This document shows positions 1 to 10,202 of a stretch of DNA of 64,000 nucleotides, piece after piece. The notes beneath the pieces were generated by a model, which saw nothing but the letters and a program-made list of their open reading frames with translations, was not told the DNA's origin and made no database searches. The stretch's first letter is position 1; each line of letters opens with the position of its first letter. The translations under genes were made by a program, and so were the position numbers. The DNA is from Oceanobacillus jordanicus (GTDB taxonomy: Bacteria; Bacillota; Bacilli; Bacillales; Amphibacillaceae): contig NZ_JAIFZM010000008.1 in the NCBI RefSeq assembly GCF_022095695.1, positions 1 through 64,000 on the forward strand. Reading direction: 5' to 3'.

Positions 1-100
1 CTTCGAAAAACAGAAAGTCTGTTTTTCCTTGACATACTAGTTGTTCTGTTCAGTTTTCAAAGAGCAATTTGTTTAGGTTGCTTTTTTAAGCAACTTTTAT
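1..100 (-). other. rRNA operon leader with boxA
   Basis: Read on the minus strand, positions 66-47 spell a boxA-type antitermination element (TGCTCTTTGAAAACTGAACA). This is typical of Bacillaceae rRNA leaders and 16S-23S spacers. A small hairpin (left arm about 6-14, right arm about 19-27) follows toward the window edge. No mature rRNA sequence is visible, so an rRNA operon reading leftward beyond position 1 is inferred. Together with the two tandem promoters upstream, this fits the 5' leader of a 16S gene better than an internal spacer. Confidence 0.7.
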
Positions 101-129
101 AGTATAACAAGATATTCCGGTGATGTCAA
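101..129 (-). promoter_or_regulatory. rrn promoter P2 (proximal)
   Basis: On the minus strand a perfect TTGACA -35 (129-124) is separated by 17 bp from a TATACT -10 (106-101). It lies just upstream of the boxA leader, as in tandem rRNA promoters of Bacilli. Confidence 0.7.
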
Positions 130-224
130 CAACTTTCTTTGCGACAGCTTTGAAAATCTATATACCAGATTCCATCCACAATCACTAGTTAAATGAAACA
201 ACCTGTCCTTTGTGGTGGATAATT

Positions 225-254
225 ATTATAGCATTATTCTACAAAAATAGTCAA
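225..254 (-). promoter_or_regulatory. rrn promoter P1 (distal)
   Basis: On the minus strand TTGACT (254-249), an 18-bp spacer and a consensus TATAAT (230-225). It is the distal member of a tandem pair about 125 bp apart, a layout characteristic of Bacillus rRNA operons. Confidence 0.65.
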
Positions 255-264
255 TACCATTTTC

Positions 265-298
265 ACAAAAAAAGAGAAGGGTTTTAAAGCCTTCTCTT
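265..298 (-). terminator. Intrinsic terminator of the rhodanese gene
   Basis: An 8-bp stem (273-280 with 290-297) is followed on the minus strand by a run of T. It ends the rhodanese transcript just before the rRNA promoters. Confidence 0.75.
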
Positions 299-307
299 CG
301 TTACGTT

Positions 308-619
308 TTACGCTTTAATGTCGCCTTCCCATTCAAGCATTCCGCCAGCCATATTACTGACCTTATAACCATGCTCTTTTAAATGCATAGCTGCATGCAT
401 ACTTCTTTTACCTGAGCGACAAACCATAATATATTGCTTATCCGTGTCTAATTCGTTAAGAGATTCAGGAATCTGCTGCAGAGGTATGTGTTTTGCTTCA
501 GGTATAATTCCTTGGGCAACTTCTTCATTTTCCCTGACATCTATTACTACAAGGTCTTTCTCATCATCACGTAATCTGTTACGTAATTCATTAGGTGTAA
601 TCTCATTTATTTCTGTCAA
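308..619 (-). CDS. Single-domain rhodanese-like protein
   Basis: A protein of about 103 residues made almost entirely of one rhodanese fold. The active-site loop reads CRSGKR, with the persulfide-forming cysteine in the usual place after a beta strand (IMVC). Such small cytosolic sulfurtransferases are linked to sulfur relay or cyanide detoxification; the partner here is unknown. I chose a TTG start at 619 because AAGAGGG lies about 8 nt upstream; a GTG at 628 would overlap that ribosome-binding site. It is monocistronic, with its own terminator, next to an rRNA operon leader. Confidence 0.85.
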   Translation of the reverse strand: MTEINEITPNELRNRLRDDEKDLVVIDVRENEEVAQGIIPEAKHIPLQQIPESLNELDTDKQYIMVCRSGKRSMHAAMHLKEHGYKVSNMAGGMLEWEGDIKA

Positions 620-731
620 AAAGCGCACCCTCTTTCAAATATTATCATGTTTATCATACGTTTTCGTTGGATAACATGCAACTTTCCAACACACACTATA
701 AAAAATGTATTATATAGGAAGAAGGTATGAA

Positions 732-1478
732 ATGAGAAGCGTGTCAACCATTATCTTAGCCCTGTTCTTAAATGTAATCTGGTTCTCTCCGATAAATGCT
801 AAAGAGGCAGATGTTGTTTTAATTGAAACCCTTCAGGGAGATTTAACCGGGGATGGACAAAACGAAGAGATAAGCTTAAAAGGTATATTGTTTTCTCCTG
901 ACACTGTTTTTTACAAGGATATATGGGTAGAAATTGCTAGCCCAAACGAGGAAAGATGGAAGATTAGTTACCAAGGTGGTTATGAACCCGCTGTTGAACT
1001 AGTCGATTTAAATCATGACGGGATTAAAGATATCTTTTATCAAAGTGCGACAGGGGGAAGTGGTGGACTCTACAATTACCAGCTAAACACATTAGCAAAT
1101 GGTGAGTTGAAAGAAATTCCATTACCCGAACAACTCTTCTTGCAAGGATCTTTTAAAGATGACTTTATTGTTTCAATCCAATTGACACCAGACAGTGACC
1201 CTTATTTAATGGATGTGTCAAATAGATCTGAAGATTATATCAGGTTAGGGATATATGACGAGAACGGAACCCTTCGAAAACCACAGTCACTAATGATTGA
1301 TCCGATAGCGTTTTTCGAACCCGTGTTAATAAGCGATAGTAAAGGATATGGACTGAAAAGCAGCCAGCAAATAAGCGGCGCCTATCACGCAGATGGATTA
1401 GGCACGGTGGAATCACTTTGGTATTTAGAAAATGGCAAATGGATATTGCTTCAGACTGAGTGGTTGCCATCAAATTAA
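732..1478 (+). CDS. Secreted VCBS-like protein of unknown function
   Basis: About 248 residues with a classical signal peptide (charged start, hydrophobic stretch, likely cut after SPINA). The mature part has two Asp-rich loops of the FG-GAP/VCBS type (DLTGDGQNEE, DLNHDGIKD) that may bind calcium. The remainder looks like beta structure. The start at 732 is favoured over 705 because GGAAGAAGG sits 7-13 nt upstream and the signal peptide begins there. It stands alone between the rhodanese gene and the convergent leuS, with a shared terminator. No enzymatic motif is seen and the function is unknown. Confidence 0.75.
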   Translation: MRSVSTIILALFLNVIWFSPINAKEADVVLIETLQGDLTGDGQNEEISLKGILFSPDTVFYKDIWVEIASPNEERWKISYQGGYEPAVELVDLNHDGIKDIFYQSATGGSGGLYNYQLNTLANGELKEIPLPEQLFLQGSFKDDFIVSIQLTPDSDPYLMDVSNRSEDYIRLGIYDENGTLRKPQSLMIDPIAFFEPVLISDSKGYGLKSSQQISGAYHADGLGTVESLWYLENGKWILLQTEWLPSN

Positions 1479-1516
1479 AAAAGGGCGTTCCTTTTAAATA
1501 AGGAGCGCCCTTTTAT
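1477..1516. terminator. Bidirectional terminator (secreted protein / leuS)
   Basis: GC-rich stem 1483-1510 flanked by A and T runs. It serves both converging genes. Confidence 0.8.
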
Positions 1517-1560
1517 TGTATAAATTTTAATTGGTTTTTTACAACCTTGTGCAAGCATTG

Positions 1561-3975
1561 TTAATTTGCAACAATATTTACAAGTTTACCTGGTACCACA
1601 ATTACTTTCCTAATCGTTTTACCTTCTAATAACTCTTGAATTTTCTCATCACGAAGCGCTTGCTTTTCTAGTTCATCCTTCGAAATATCTTTATCGACAT
1701 TTAATTTTGCCCGAACTTTACCCATAATTTGAACTACTACTTCAATTTCATCTTCCACTAACTTGGATTCATCGTATTTCGGCCACTGTTCATAACTGAC
1801 TGTACCCTCATGGCCCAAGCACTCCCAAAGTTCCTCAGAGATATGTGGTGCCACAGGTGAAAGCATCTTTACAAAGCCTTCCATATATTCTTTTGGTAAT
1901 TGTTCAGCTTTGTATGCTTCGTTAATAAACACCATTAACTGTGAAATACCTGTATTAAAATGAAGATTGTTAAAGTCCGTGGTTACTTTTTTCACCGTTT
2001 CATGATATACCTTCTCCAAGGAGCCATCATTTGCATCGGTTATGTTAGCAGAAAGTGCTCCGTTTCCGTCCGTATACAATCTCCAAACTCTATCAAGAAA
2101 TTTACGTGCACCATCTAGACCATTTGTAGACCAGGCTACCGCAGCATCTAATGGGCCCATAAACATTTCGTATAGACGTAAGGTATCGGCACCATGAGAG
2201 AAAATAATGTCATCAGGATTCACAACGTTTCCTTTTGACTTACTCATTTTCTCATTACCTTCCCCAAGGATCATACCTTGGTTAAACAATTTCATAAACG
2301 GTTCTTTTGTTGGAACTACACCGATATCGTAAAGGAATTTGTGCCAGAAACGCGCATACAATAAGTGAAGCACGGCGTGTTCTGCTCCACCAATATATAT
2401 ATCAATTGGCAGCCACTTCTTAAGGGCTTCTGGGTCAGCGAGTTGCTCTGTATTATCTGGATCTATAAAGCGCAGGAAATACCAACAGCTACCAGCCCAT
2501 TGTGGCATTGTGCTTGTCTCTCTGCGACCCTTCATGCCAGTTTTAGGATCCACCACATTTACCCAGTCTTCGCTATTTGCAAGTGGGGATTCCCCTGTGC
2601 CAGACGGCTCTATTTTTGACATTTTAGGAAGTTCAAGTGGTAGTTCTTCTTCAGGTACTGTTGTCATGCTACCGTCTTCCCAGTGAATAACCGGGATTGG
2701 TTCTCCCCAATAACGCTGTCTAGCAAACAACCAGTCACGCAAGCGGTAAGTTACCTTTTTCTCACCTTTGGTGTTTTCTACTAGCCAATCAATCATTTTC
2801 GTTATGGCTTCATCTTTTGCCATGCCATTAAGAAATCCAGAGTTAACATGCTCGCCGTCTCCGGTGTATGCTTCTTTAGATATATCTCCACCAGCTACTA
2901 CTTCTTGGATCGGCAAATCAAATTTCACAGCAAATTCATAGTCCCGCTCATCATGAGCAGGAACAGCCATAATGGCACCAGAACCATAAGACATCAGAAC
3001 ATAGTCAGCAACCCAGATCGGCATTTTTTCATTGTTAACTGGATTAATTGCATACGCACCAGTAAATACGCCACTTTTGTCTTTAGCAAGATCTGTTCGT
3101 TCCAAGTCGGATTTTGTTTGAACCTTATTTAAATATGCTTCTACTTCCTCTTTTTGTTCAGGTGTTACAATCTCTTTAACCAAATGATGCTCAGGTGCAA
3201 GAACTGCATATGTGGCACCAAAAAGTGTGTCTGGACGTGTCGTAAACACGGTAAACTTGTTTTCATGGCCATCAATAGAGAAATGAACTTCTGCTCCTTC
3301 TGAACGACCAATCCAATTTCGTTGCATATCTTTAATGCTCTCTGGCCAATCGACATCTTCCAAGTCCTCAAGAAGACGATCCGCATAAGCAGTAATTTTT
3401 AGCATCCATTGTTTCATTGGTTTACGAACAACCGGATGTCCACCCCGCTCACTTTTTCCATCAATAACTTCCTCGTTGGCCAAAACCGTACCTAATGCAG
3501 GGCACCAGTTCACTGCTACTTCATCCATGTATGCAAGGCCTTTTTCATATAGCTTTGTGAAAATCCACTGTGTCCATTTGTAGTAGTTTGGTTGCATTGT
3601 GGAAATCTCTCTGTCCCAATCATAGGAGAAACCTAGCTCCTCAATTTGTCGCTTAAATGTAGCGATGTTTTTCTCCGTAAAAGCCGCCGGACTATTACCA
3701 GTATCAATCGCATATTGTTCTGCAGGCAGTCCAAATGCATCCCATCCCATTGGATGAAGTACTTCATAGCCCTCCATTCTTTTCATTCTTGAAATAATAT
3801 CTGTCGCCGTATAGCCTTCAGGGTGGCCAACATGCAGACCAGAACCGGATGGATAAGGGAACATATCCAACGCATAAAACTTCTCTTTGTCGGAAAACGT
3901 TTCTGCTTTAAATGTTTTGTTTTGCTTCCAATGATGTTGCCATTTCTTTTCCACGTCTCTGTGGTTAAAACTCAT
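1561..3975 (-). CDS. leuS: Leucyl-tRNA synthetase
   Basis: An 804-residue class Ia synthetase that charges tRNA-Leu in the cytoplasm. The catalytic HIGH signature appears as HVGH, about 50 residues in, within [15 protein letters not shown]. The second signature KMSKSKGN lies near residue 575. An editing (CP1) domain lies between them, with the threonine-rich [11 protein letters not shown] segment, and an anticodon-binding domain and C-terminal domain follow. Length matches bacterial LeuRS. It is monocistronic and preceded by a leucine-specific T-box leader on the same strand, so transcription is expected to rise when uncharged tRNA-Leu accumulates. Confidence 0.98.
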   Translation of the reverse strand: MSFNHRDVEKKWQHHWKQNKTFKAETFSDKEKFYALDMFPYPSGSGLHVGHPEGYTATDIISRMKRMEGYEVLHPMGWDAFGLPAEQYAIDTGNSPAAFTEKNIATFKRQIEELGFSYDWDREISTMQPNYYKWTQWIFTKLYEKGLAYMDEVAVNWCPALGTVLANEEVIDGKSERGGHPVVRKPMKQWMLKITAYADRLLEDLEDVDWPESIKDMQRNWIGRSEGAEVHFSIDGHENKFTVFTTRPDTLFGATYAVLAPEHHLVKEIVTPEQKEEVEAYLNKVQTKSDLERTDLAKDKSGVFTGAYAINPVNNEKMPIWVADYVLMSYGSGAIMAVPAHDERDYEFAVKFDLPIQEVVAGGDISKEAYTGDGEHVNSGFLNGMAKDEAITKMIDWLVENTKGEKKVTYRLRDWLFARQRYWGEPIPVIHWEDGSMTTVPEEELPLELPKMSKIEPSGTGESPLANSEDWVNVVDPKTGMKGRRETSTMPQWAGSCWYFLRFIDPDNTEQLADPEALKKWLPIDIYIGGAEHAVLHLLYARFWHKFLYDIGVVPTKEPFMKLFNQGMILGEGNEKMSKSKGNVVNPDDIIFSHGADTLRLYEMFMGPLDAAVAWSTNGLDGARKFLDRVWRLYTDGNGALSANITDANDGSLEKVYHETVKKVTTDFNNLHFNTGISQLMVFINEAYKAEQLPKEYMEGFVKMLSPVAPHISEELWECLGHEGTVSYEQWPKYDESKLVEDEIEVVVQIMGKVRAKLNVDKDISKDELEKQALRDEKIQELLEGKTIRKVIVVPGKLVNIVAN

Positions 3976-4039
3976 TGTATTTCCTCCTTTTATAGAAAAA
4001 CTGCCGTGCCTTCTACTAGTAGCGAGAGTTCACTATCCA

Positions 4040-4270
4040 AACGCCCAATAAAAAAAGCCACTCATCCCAATAAAGGGACGAGAAGCTTTGCTCCCGCGGT
4101 ACCACCCAAATTAACGCAGCGTTGCGTTCACTTGTGCTCCTTAACGCGGATATACGGCAGAAATTACTCAATTTCGTTTCTGCAACTTCAAGGTGAGTTC
4201 ATACCGCTATTTGCGACAGTTTCCACCAACCACTGTCTCTCTATGCCAAAAAGTGATATTACTATTCCTT
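4040..4270 (-). promoter_or_regulatory. T-box leader of leuS (CUC specifier)
   Basis: On the minus strand the T-box core GGGTGGTACCGCGGG is at 4107-4093, followed by a terminator stem (4083-4061) and a T run (to about 4051). In the stem I region the stretch GAACUCACC places a CUC leucine codon at 4197-4195 in the usual specifier-loop setting. This is a tRNA-sensing transcription attenuator matching the downstream gene. Confidence 0.93.
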
Positions 4271-4385
4271 TGCATTGTCGTTACGTTATGTATATCGAAT
4301 TGTAATGAATCCTTACCGCTTTGTCAAGACAATAGGTACGGATTTTTGATAAACTGTTACTATGAAACGCGAAAGGAGTACGTCT

Positions 4386-4952
4386 ATGATAATGAACATA
4401 CTAAATTATGCCCACTATCTGTTAGAGGGTTCTATAGAAAAGGGAGAAACTGTAATTGATGCCACATGTGGCAATGGCCATGACACACTGTTCCTAAGCA
4501 GGGTGGTCGGGAGCACAGGTCAAGTGCTAGCCTTCGATATTCAGCAAGAAGCAATTGATCAGACAAGGCAAACATTATTAGAAAACAACTACACCAACGT
4601 GTCCTTGATTTTAGATAGTCATGCGAATGTTACGTCACATTTACAAACGAAAGAAATTGAACGTGTTGGGGGTGCGATTTTTAACCTTGGTTACTTACCT
4701 CAAAGTGACAAACAAATCATAACGAGTGGAGATTCCACTGTAGAAGCGATCGAAAACATTTTACCCGTTTTAAAATCAAAAGGGTTAGTTGTGCTTGTCG
4801 TCTACCATGGTCATGAGGGTGGAAAGGACGAGATGCAAACCGTGCTAAAATATGCTATGAGATTACCGCAGCGAGCATTTCATGTTTTACAGTATGGATT
4901 TATAAATCAACAAAATGATCCGCCATTTATTATCGCGATCCAGAAAAGATAG
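4386..4952 (+). CDS. mnmM: tRNA (mnm5s2U34) methyltransferase, YtqB/MnmM family
   Basis: About 188 residues of a Rossmann-fold SAM-dependent methyltransferase. Motif I is DATCGNGHDTLFL and the acidic motif II ends in AFDIQ. The family corresponds to B. subtilis YtqB, reported as MnmM, which makes the last methylation in mnm5s2U at the wobble position. In B. subtilis it also lies between leuS and ytpB. The start at 4386 has AAAGGAG 8 nt upstream; an upstream in-frame ATG at 4362 would overlap that site. The assignment rests on family resemblance and gene order. Confidence 0.85.
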   Translation: MIMNILNYAHYLLEGSIEKGETVIDATCGNGHDTLFLSRVVGSTGQVLAFDIQQEAIDQTRQTLLENNYTNVSLILDSHANVTSHLQTKEIERVGGAIFNLGYLPQSDKQIITSGDSTVEAIENILPVLKSKGLVVLVVYHGHEGGKDEMQTVLKYAMRLPQRAFHVLQYGFINQQNDPPFIIAIQKR

Positions 4953-4993
4953 GAACGAGAGAATCCTTGAATAGTTTATCATTAAATACAGGG

Positions 4994-6052
4994 TTATTTT
5001 TTCATTTTGTAATACAGTTTTGTAAACAAGTGAAAAAGACGTGCATTGGTTCCACTTGTTTTTAATAAATGCTTCTTTAACTTTGTTTCATTAGTCAGAT
5101 GCTTTACCTTAGGATCAGCAAGGTATAGACCAACAAGACCTTGTCTTATCATCTGATGAAACGAATTATCTGGAAGTGGCTGTACTTGGTCAGCCGCTTT
5201 CTGGATAAACAGTGATAATCGCTGGCTCATTTTTTCCTCATTAGGATAATAAAAGCAAAAATTTAAATCCTCTGCCTCCACATCCTCTTTTTGATCAATA
5301 TAATAATCGAGCATTATATGTAATCCTTGCAGATAAGGGAAATAGCCTTCAAAGATGCTTTTCGCTTTTGGCTCATCCAGCTTCCCGCCTAACAGGTAAC
5401 TCACTAAGCAGAAGACAGTTAAAGTTGATCCGGAAGCAGCAGCAAATTCATACCAAGCCAACTCATCGTCTTCATTTTCTTCTTTGAACCAGTTTTCGAG
5501 TCGTGGCACCCTTTCTCTAATGTCTACATGTTTATGAACTTGCAAATCTGTATATAGTGAGACAAGACGATTTAAAAAGGGTTGTGCTACGTGCCGTTCA
5601 ACCAGGGCTAGCTGAACTTGACACGTACGGACTAAATCATGTAGATAACCATTATCATTCTGATCTTCTCGTAATGCATAATAATTTTGTGTTTGCTGAT
5701 CGGGATTCAAGGCACAAAACAAGGATTCATGAAGCAATCGGAAGTCAGCTGGATCAAGAGATGTACTCCGATCACAAAGGTTGTCTAAATAATCACTAAT
5801 TGTTTGGTAGGCTACAATGAATTTGATTGCTTCTCTACTTCTCTCTCCTGCAAGTAGCGCGTACACAGCCCCACCTTGACAATGGAATTTTTTAGAACCA
5901 ATACTGGCAAGTGCTTGGTTACGTAATTCTTGATTCGGAATTGCTCTTGCTTTTGCTGTCCAGTAGTTTAGCTCCTTTTCCACTTCAGGGAAAATATTCG
6001 TTTGTAACGACTTCAGCAATCTGATGGATGATGTTGGAACATTGTTTCGCAT
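4994..6052 (-). CDS. ytpB: Tetraprenyl-beta-curcumene synthase (YtpB, DUF2600)
   Basis: A mostly helical protein of about 352 residues in the DUF2600 family. The B. subtilis member, YtpB, cyclises heptaprenyl diphosphate to tetraprenyl-beta-curcumene, a precursor of sesquarterpenes found in spores. An Asp-rich segment (DYLDNLCDRS) is present near residue 88, as expected for metal-dependent terpene synthases. I start it at 6052, behind GAAGGAAGG, rather than at 6070, which would lie upstream of that site. Neighbours mnmM and ytoA match the B. subtilis order. Confidence 0.9.
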   Translation of the reverse strand: MRNNVPTSSIRLLKSLQTNIFPEVEKELNYWTAKARAIPNQELRNQALASIGSKKFHCQGGAVYALLAGERSREAIKFIVAYQTISDYLDNLCDRSTSLDPADFRLLHESLFCALNPDQQTQNYYALREDQNDNGYLHDLVRTCQVQLALVERHVAQPFLNRLVSLYTDLQVHKHVDIRERVPRLENWFKEENEDDELAWYEFAAASGSTLTVFCLVSYLLGGKLDEPKAKSIFEGYFPYLQGLHIMLDYYIDQKEDVEAEDLNFCFYYPNEEKMSQRLSLFIQKAADQVQPLPDNSFHQMIRQGLVGLYLADPKVKHLTNETKLKKHLLKTSGTNARLFHLFTKLYYKMKK

Positions 6053-6133
6053 TTGTTTGCCTTCCTTCAATCAGTTTAAGCGTGTATTTTTTGCTATACT
6101 AATTATATCACCATATTATGGAGGAGGATTCAA

Positions 6134-6649
6134 ATGATTCATCATTATCAGGATAAACAGCCCGTAATTCATGAAACAGCATTTATTGCAAAAGACGCTA
6201 CTATTATCGGAGATGTGGAGATAGATCAATCAAGCAGTATTTGGTTTAAGACGATCATTCGTGGAGATGTGGCACCTACTCGAATCGGGGAACGGGTAAA
6301 CATTCAGGATTTATCTATGCTTCACCAAAGTCCTGGAATGCCTTTAGTTATTGAAGATGATGTAACAGTGGGGCATCAGGTCACCCTACACTCTGCAATC
6401 ATTAGAGAAAAAGCTTTAATTGGAATGGGCTCCATCATTCTTGATGGTGCAGAAATTGGTACAGGTGCATTTATCGGCGCTGGAAGCCTTGTACCTCCAG
6501 GCAAGAAAATCCCCCCCAATACGCTAGCTCTTGGGAGACCCGCCAAAGTAGTACGTAACTTAACGGAAGAGGACTTCGCAGAAATGGAACGAATTCGAAA
6601 ATCATATGTGGAAAAAGGGCAATATTACAAAGCACATACCACCCTTTAG
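6134..6649 (+). CDS. ytoA: Gamma-carbonic-anhydrase-like hexapeptide protein (YtoA)
   Basis: A 171-residue left-handed beta-helix protein with hexapeptide repeats (IIGDVEID, IIRGDVAP, VTVGHQVTLH). It carries the metal-ligand histidines expected of the gamma-carbonic anhydrase group (LSMLHQ, VGHQVTLH). Related proteins bind zinc or iron; enzymatic activity is often not shown, so I call it by family. The start has a strong GGAGGAGG 8 nt upstream. It is divergent from ytpB and convergent with metK. Confidence 0.88.
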   Translation: MIHHYQDKQPVIHETAFIAKDATIIGDVEIDQSSSIWFKTIIRGDVAPTRIGERVNIQDLSMLHQSPGMPLVIEDDVTVGHQVTLHSAIIREKALIGMGSIILDGAEIGTGAFIGAGSLVPPGKKIPPNTLALGRPAKVVRNLTEEDFAEMERIRKSYVEKGQYYKAHTTL

Positions 6650-6724
6650 AGAAAGCAATCTAATGGAGGTATACATAAAGCCTTCATCTTCCGCTATAGA
6701 TTTTATCAAGTACCGTGAAAACTC

Positions 6725-6801
6725 AAAAGCCGAACGGATTTCGAAAAAATAGACGGTTCCCTAAAAGGTACCTCATCATTTCGAATGACCGTTCGGCTTT
6801 T
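6725..6801. terminator. Long-loop bidirectional terminator (ytoA / metK)
   Basis: A 13-bp perfect stem (AAAAGCCGAACGG with its complement, 6725-6737 and 6789-6801) encloses a loop of about 51 nt. Both sides carry A or T runs. Confidence 0.75.
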
Positions 6802-6816
6802 ATAATTGATCTTTTT

Positions 6817-8019
6817 CTACTTCTTCTCCATCAATGCTTTTAATTCTACAACTTTATCTGTCTTTTCCCAAGGGAACAGGATATCTGTTCTTCCGAAATG
6901 ACCATATGCCGCAGTGTTCTTGAAGATAGGTTTCTGTAAATCAAGCATACGGATAATTCCAGCTGGACGTAAATCAAACAGTTTGCGTATTGCATGCACT
7001 AACGCTTCTTCAGACACTTTTCCTGTTCCGAATGTGTTTACTGCAATTGAAACAGGTTCAGCTACACCAATAGCATAGGCTAGTTGTACCTCACAAGTCT
7101 TGGCAAGTTCTGCAGCTACTATGTTTTTCGCAACATAACGTGCAGCATAAGCAGCGGATCGATCCACTTTCGTTGAATCCTTCCCACTAAAGGCTCCCCC
7201 ACCATGTCGAGCATATCCACCGTATGTGTCCACAATAATTTTTCTGCCAGTTAACCCAGCATCTCCTTGTGGTCCACCAATCACAAAGCGGCCTGTTGGA
7301 TTAATAAAATACTTCGTTGTTTCATCCAAAAGATTCTCCGGTACGACTGGACGAATAACATGTTCAATTAAATCCTTTTCGATTTGCTCTGTCGTGATAT
7401 CTTGATGATGCTGTGTAGAAATAACAATCGTATCTACCTTTACTGGTTGGTCCTGTTCATCATATTCAACAGTTACCTGTGTTTTCCCATCTGGACGCAA
7501 GTAATCTAATACCTTTTCTTTTCTTACATCAGCCAAACGCTTCGCCAATTTGTGTGCAAGTGAAATAGGTAATGGCATGAGTTCCTCCGTCTCGTCGCAA
7601 GCAAAACCAAACATAAGTCCTTGGTCCCCTGCTCCAATAGAAGCAATCTCTTCATCACTCATTTTTCCTTGGCGAGACTCTAGTGCCTCGTCTACACCTC
7701 CGGCAATATCAGCAGATTGTTCATCAATTGCTGTCAATACGGCACATGTATCCGCATCAAAGCCATACTTTGCACGCGTATACCCAATTTCTTTAATCGT
7801 TTTTCTTACAATAGCCGGAATGTCTACATACGTACTTGTAGAAATCTCTCCCGCTACGAGCACCAAACCTGTTGTAACGGTTGTTTCACAAGCAACACGC
7901 GCATATGGGTCCTTCTTTAAAATTTCATCTAGAATTGCATCTGAAATCTGATCAGATATTTTATCAGGATGCCCTTCTGTTACCGATTCTGAAGTAAATA
8001 AACGACGATTAGCAGCCAT
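6817..8019 (-). CDS. metK: S-adenosylmethionine synthetase
   Basis: A 400-residue enzyme that makes SAM from methionine and ATP in the cytoplasm. Both family signatures are present: [10 protein letters not shown] near residue 119 and GGGAFSGKD near residue 273. The N-terminal [16 protein letters not shown] also matches. Length is standard. It is monocistronic, with a SAM-I riboswitch upstream on the same strand, so it should be switched off by its own product. pckA diverges from it, as in B. subtilis. Confidence 0.98.
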   Translation of the reverse strand: MAANRRLFTSESVTEGHPDKISDQISDAILDEILKKDPYARVACETTVTTGLVLVAGEISTSTYVDIPAIVRKTIKEIGYTRAKYGFDADTCAVLTAIDEQSADIAGGVDEALESRQGKMSDEEIASIGAGDQGLMFGFACDETEELMPLPISLAHKLAKRLADVRKEKVLDYLRPDGKTQVTVEYDEQDQPVKVDTIVISTQHHQDITTEQIEKDLIEHVIRPVVPENLLDETTKYFINPTGRFVIGGPQGDAGLTGRKIIVDTYGGYARHGGGAFSGKDSTKVDRSAAYAARYVAKNIVAAELAKTCEVQLAYAIGVAEPVSIAVNTFGTGKVSEEALVHAIRKLFDLRPAGIIRMLDLQKPIFKNTAAYGHFGRTDILFPWEKTDKVVELKALMEKK

Positions 8020-8103
8020 AGTGCTTAATCCTCCTTTTGATTTCTGTTACGGATCTCTGTTCATCAAGTTTTGCTATTTCATAACAAAGGTTTTTATAAA
8101 ATA

Positions 8104-8260
8104 AAAAAAGCCCTTCCTTCAGTAATGAGGAAAGGAGTACCAGCCTTTCGCTCTTATTGTTCAAGGAAATTTCCTTGCACCAGGTTAGCACCTTTTCACC
8201 GATGTGATGGTTGCTGGGTTTCATCGGGGCTGTCCCTCCACCTACTCTGAATAAGAGAGT
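8104..8260 (-). promoter_or_regulatory. SAM-I (S-box) riboswitch of metK
   Basis: The minus strand carries the S-box hallmarks in order: an AGAGTAGGTGGAGGGAC-type 5' segment, GATGAAACCCAGCAACC, GGTGCTAACC, then the 3' part of P1. A terminator hairpin (about 8133-8106) and T run complete a SAM-OFF expression platform. Confidence 0.96.
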
Positions 8261-8275
8261 ATCCGCTCGAAATTT

Positions 8276-8304
8276 AGCTTATCGAATGAGAACTGACATG
8301 TCAA
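8276..8304 (-). promoter_or_regulatory. metK promoter
   Basis: TTGACA (8304-8299), a 17-bp spacer and TAAGCT (8281-8276) on the minus strand, placed just upstream of the riboswitch. This is a sigma-A type match by inspection. Confidence 0.6.
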
Positions 8305-8449
8305 CTATTTTTGGTTCGTAACAAGGTTTGCGAAAATTTCATATGATTAGATTAGATATTTAGTATGGACTATTCAATTAAATGTGTTATACTAATAATC
8401 ACATTAAGGCAACGTAATACAACACATTACCAAAGGTAGGTGCAGTGAA

Positions 8450-10045
8450 GTGAAAATGGTAGAAAAAAACCCTTGTACTGAATTAGAGCAGCATACTCCG
8501 ATACTGGAGAATGAAACTGTCCCACGGCTTATCGAGATAATCTTAGCAAAAATGGAAGCAGTTTTAACCTCCACAGGTGCAATTAGAGCAACCACTGGTA
8601 AATATACCGGTCGCTCTCCTAAGGACAAATTTATTGTTCGCGACGCGGTCAGTGATTCTAAAATCGATTGGGGTCAAGTCAACCAATCTATTGATGAGGA
8701 TGCATTTGAAAAACTATACAAAAAAACAACAGAATACTTGAAAAACCAGAAAGAAATATATAGATTTAAAGGATTTGCTGGGGCAGATGAAGACTCCCGC
8801 CTGCCGATCCAAGTAGTTTCCGAATATGCTTGGCATAGCTTGTTTGCAAGGCAGCTTTTCATAACCCCAACAGAGGAAGAACTCGCCAACCACCAAGCAG
8901 AATTTACAGTCCTATCTGCACCGGGATGTTTTGCCGATCCTGATACAGACAGTACTAATTCGGAAACATTTGTTATTGTTTCATTTAAAAAACGAGTCAT
9001 TCTAATTGGCGGCACAGAATATGCGGGCGAAATAAAGAAATCAATTTTTTCCGTGATGAATTATCTCTTGCCACAACAAGATATCCTTCCCATGCATTGC
9101 TCTGCCAATGTCGGGGATGAGGGAGATGTCGCTTTGTTTTTTGGGTTATCTGGAACAGGCAAAACGACCCTATCCGCTGACCCTGACAGAAAATTAGTCG
9201 GGGATGATGAACATGGCTGGAGTAATAATGGTATATTCAATATAGAGGGCGGTTGTTATGCTAAATGCATTAATTTATCAGAAGAAAAAGAACCACAAAT
9301 ATATAATGCCATACGATTTGGATCTGTTTTGGAAAATGTCATGCTTGATTCCGAGAATGACAAGCCAGACTATTCCAATACGTCCCTAACGGAAAACACG
9401 CGAGCTGCTTATCCTATTGAACATATGGAGAATGTGATGGTCCCAAGTATCGCTGGTCACCCAAACACCATTATCTTTTTAACTGCAGATGCCTCTGGGA
9501 CCCTACCGCCGATTAGTAAATTAACGAATGAACAGGCGATGTATCACTTTCTCAGTGGTTACACGAGCAAGCTTGCTGGGACTGAACGTGGAGTGACTAA
9601 ACCCCAAGCAACTTTTTCGGCCTGCTTTGGTTCTCCATTCTTGCCGCTCTCTCCTTCTGTCTATGCAGAAATGCTTGGCAAAAAGATAGAGGAACATTCG
9701 GCAACTGTATTTTTGATTAATACAGGTTGGACTGGTGGCTCTTACGAAGATGGTGGCGAACGTATTAAATTATCCTACACAAGAGCAATGGTATATGCAG
9801 CATTGAAAGGCGAATTAAATAATACAGAAACCATTCTAGATGAAATATTCGGATTAGAGATTCCATACCATGTTCCAGGTGTACCTGAGCAGCTCTTAGT
9901 TCCTGCCAATACATGGGCAAACATTGCAGATTATCAAAAAGCAGCGGAGGAACTTGCAATGATGTTCCACAGAAATTTTAAAAAGTTCACAGAAGCTAGT
10001 AATGCGATTAAGCAAGCTGGACCTAAATACCAAAATTACATGTAA
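8450..10045 (+). CDS. pckA: Phosphoenolpyruvate carboxykinase (ATP)
   Basis: About 531 residues. The enzyme converts oxaloacetate and ATP to phosphoenolpyruvate and CO2, the entry step of gluconeogenesis. The ATP-binding P-loop [13 protein letters not shown], the kinase-2 segment GDDEHGWS and the N-terminal TGRSPKDKF match the ATP-dependent family. The start is uncertain: GTG at 8450 follows AGGTAGG by 9 nt, and ATG at 8456 is the alternative. The gene diverges from metK, as in B. subtilis. A terminator follows at 10082. Confidence 0.97.
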   Translation: MKMVEKNPCTELEQHTPILENETVPRLIEIILAKMEAVLTSTGAIRATTGKYTGRSPKDKFIVRDAVSDSKIDWGQVNQSIDEDAFEKLYKKTTEYLKNQKEIYRFKGFAGADEDSRLPIQVVSEYAWHSLFARQLFITPTEEELANHQAEFTVLSAPGCFADPDTDSTNSETFVIVSFKKRVILIGGTEYAGEIKKSIFSVMNYLLPQQDILPMHCSANVGDEGDVALFFGLSGTGKTTLSADPDRKLVGDDEHGWSNNGIFNIEGGCYAKCINLSEEKEPQIYNAIRFGSVLENVMLDSENDKPDYSNTSLTENTRAAYPIEHMENVMVPSIAGHPNTIIFLTADASGTLPPISKLTNEQAMYHFLSGYTSKLAGTERGVTKPQATFSACFGSPFLPLSPSVYAEMLGKKIEEHSATVFLINTGWTGGSYEDGGERIKLSYTRAMVYAALKGELNNTETILDEIFGLEIPYHVPGVPEQLLVPANTWANIADYQKAAEELAMMFHRNFKKFTEASNAIKQAGPKYQNYM

Positions 10046-10081
10046 CCAATATTTTTAAGAAGATTTTTTATACGTTTTTCA

Positions 10082-10110
10082 GCGGTCTCTACAAGGAGGC
10101 CGTTTTTTTA
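10082..10110 (+). terminator. pckA terminator
   Basis: Short stem (CGGTCTCT with AGGAGGCCG, imperfect) followed by seven T. Confidence 0.65.
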
Positions 10111-10202
10111 TGCACTTATGTAATAGGCCATCACACATTTTAGGCGAATGCATAAAATGTTTTGACATAACTATCTACTTAAACTAAGGGGGGTCAAATA
10201 AA

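Noticed and set aside
3823-4459. Open frames across the T-box region
   Set aside because: The T-box leader and leuS account for the sequence; the frames have no homology.
8009-8224. 71-codon frame upstream of metK
   Set aside because: It lies over the SAM riboswitch and terminator on the same strand.
10046-10202. Possible TPP riboswitch or S-box ahead of ytlA
   Set aside because: None of the conserved blocks is present, so the importer cannot be assigned to thiamine or methionine on regulation.
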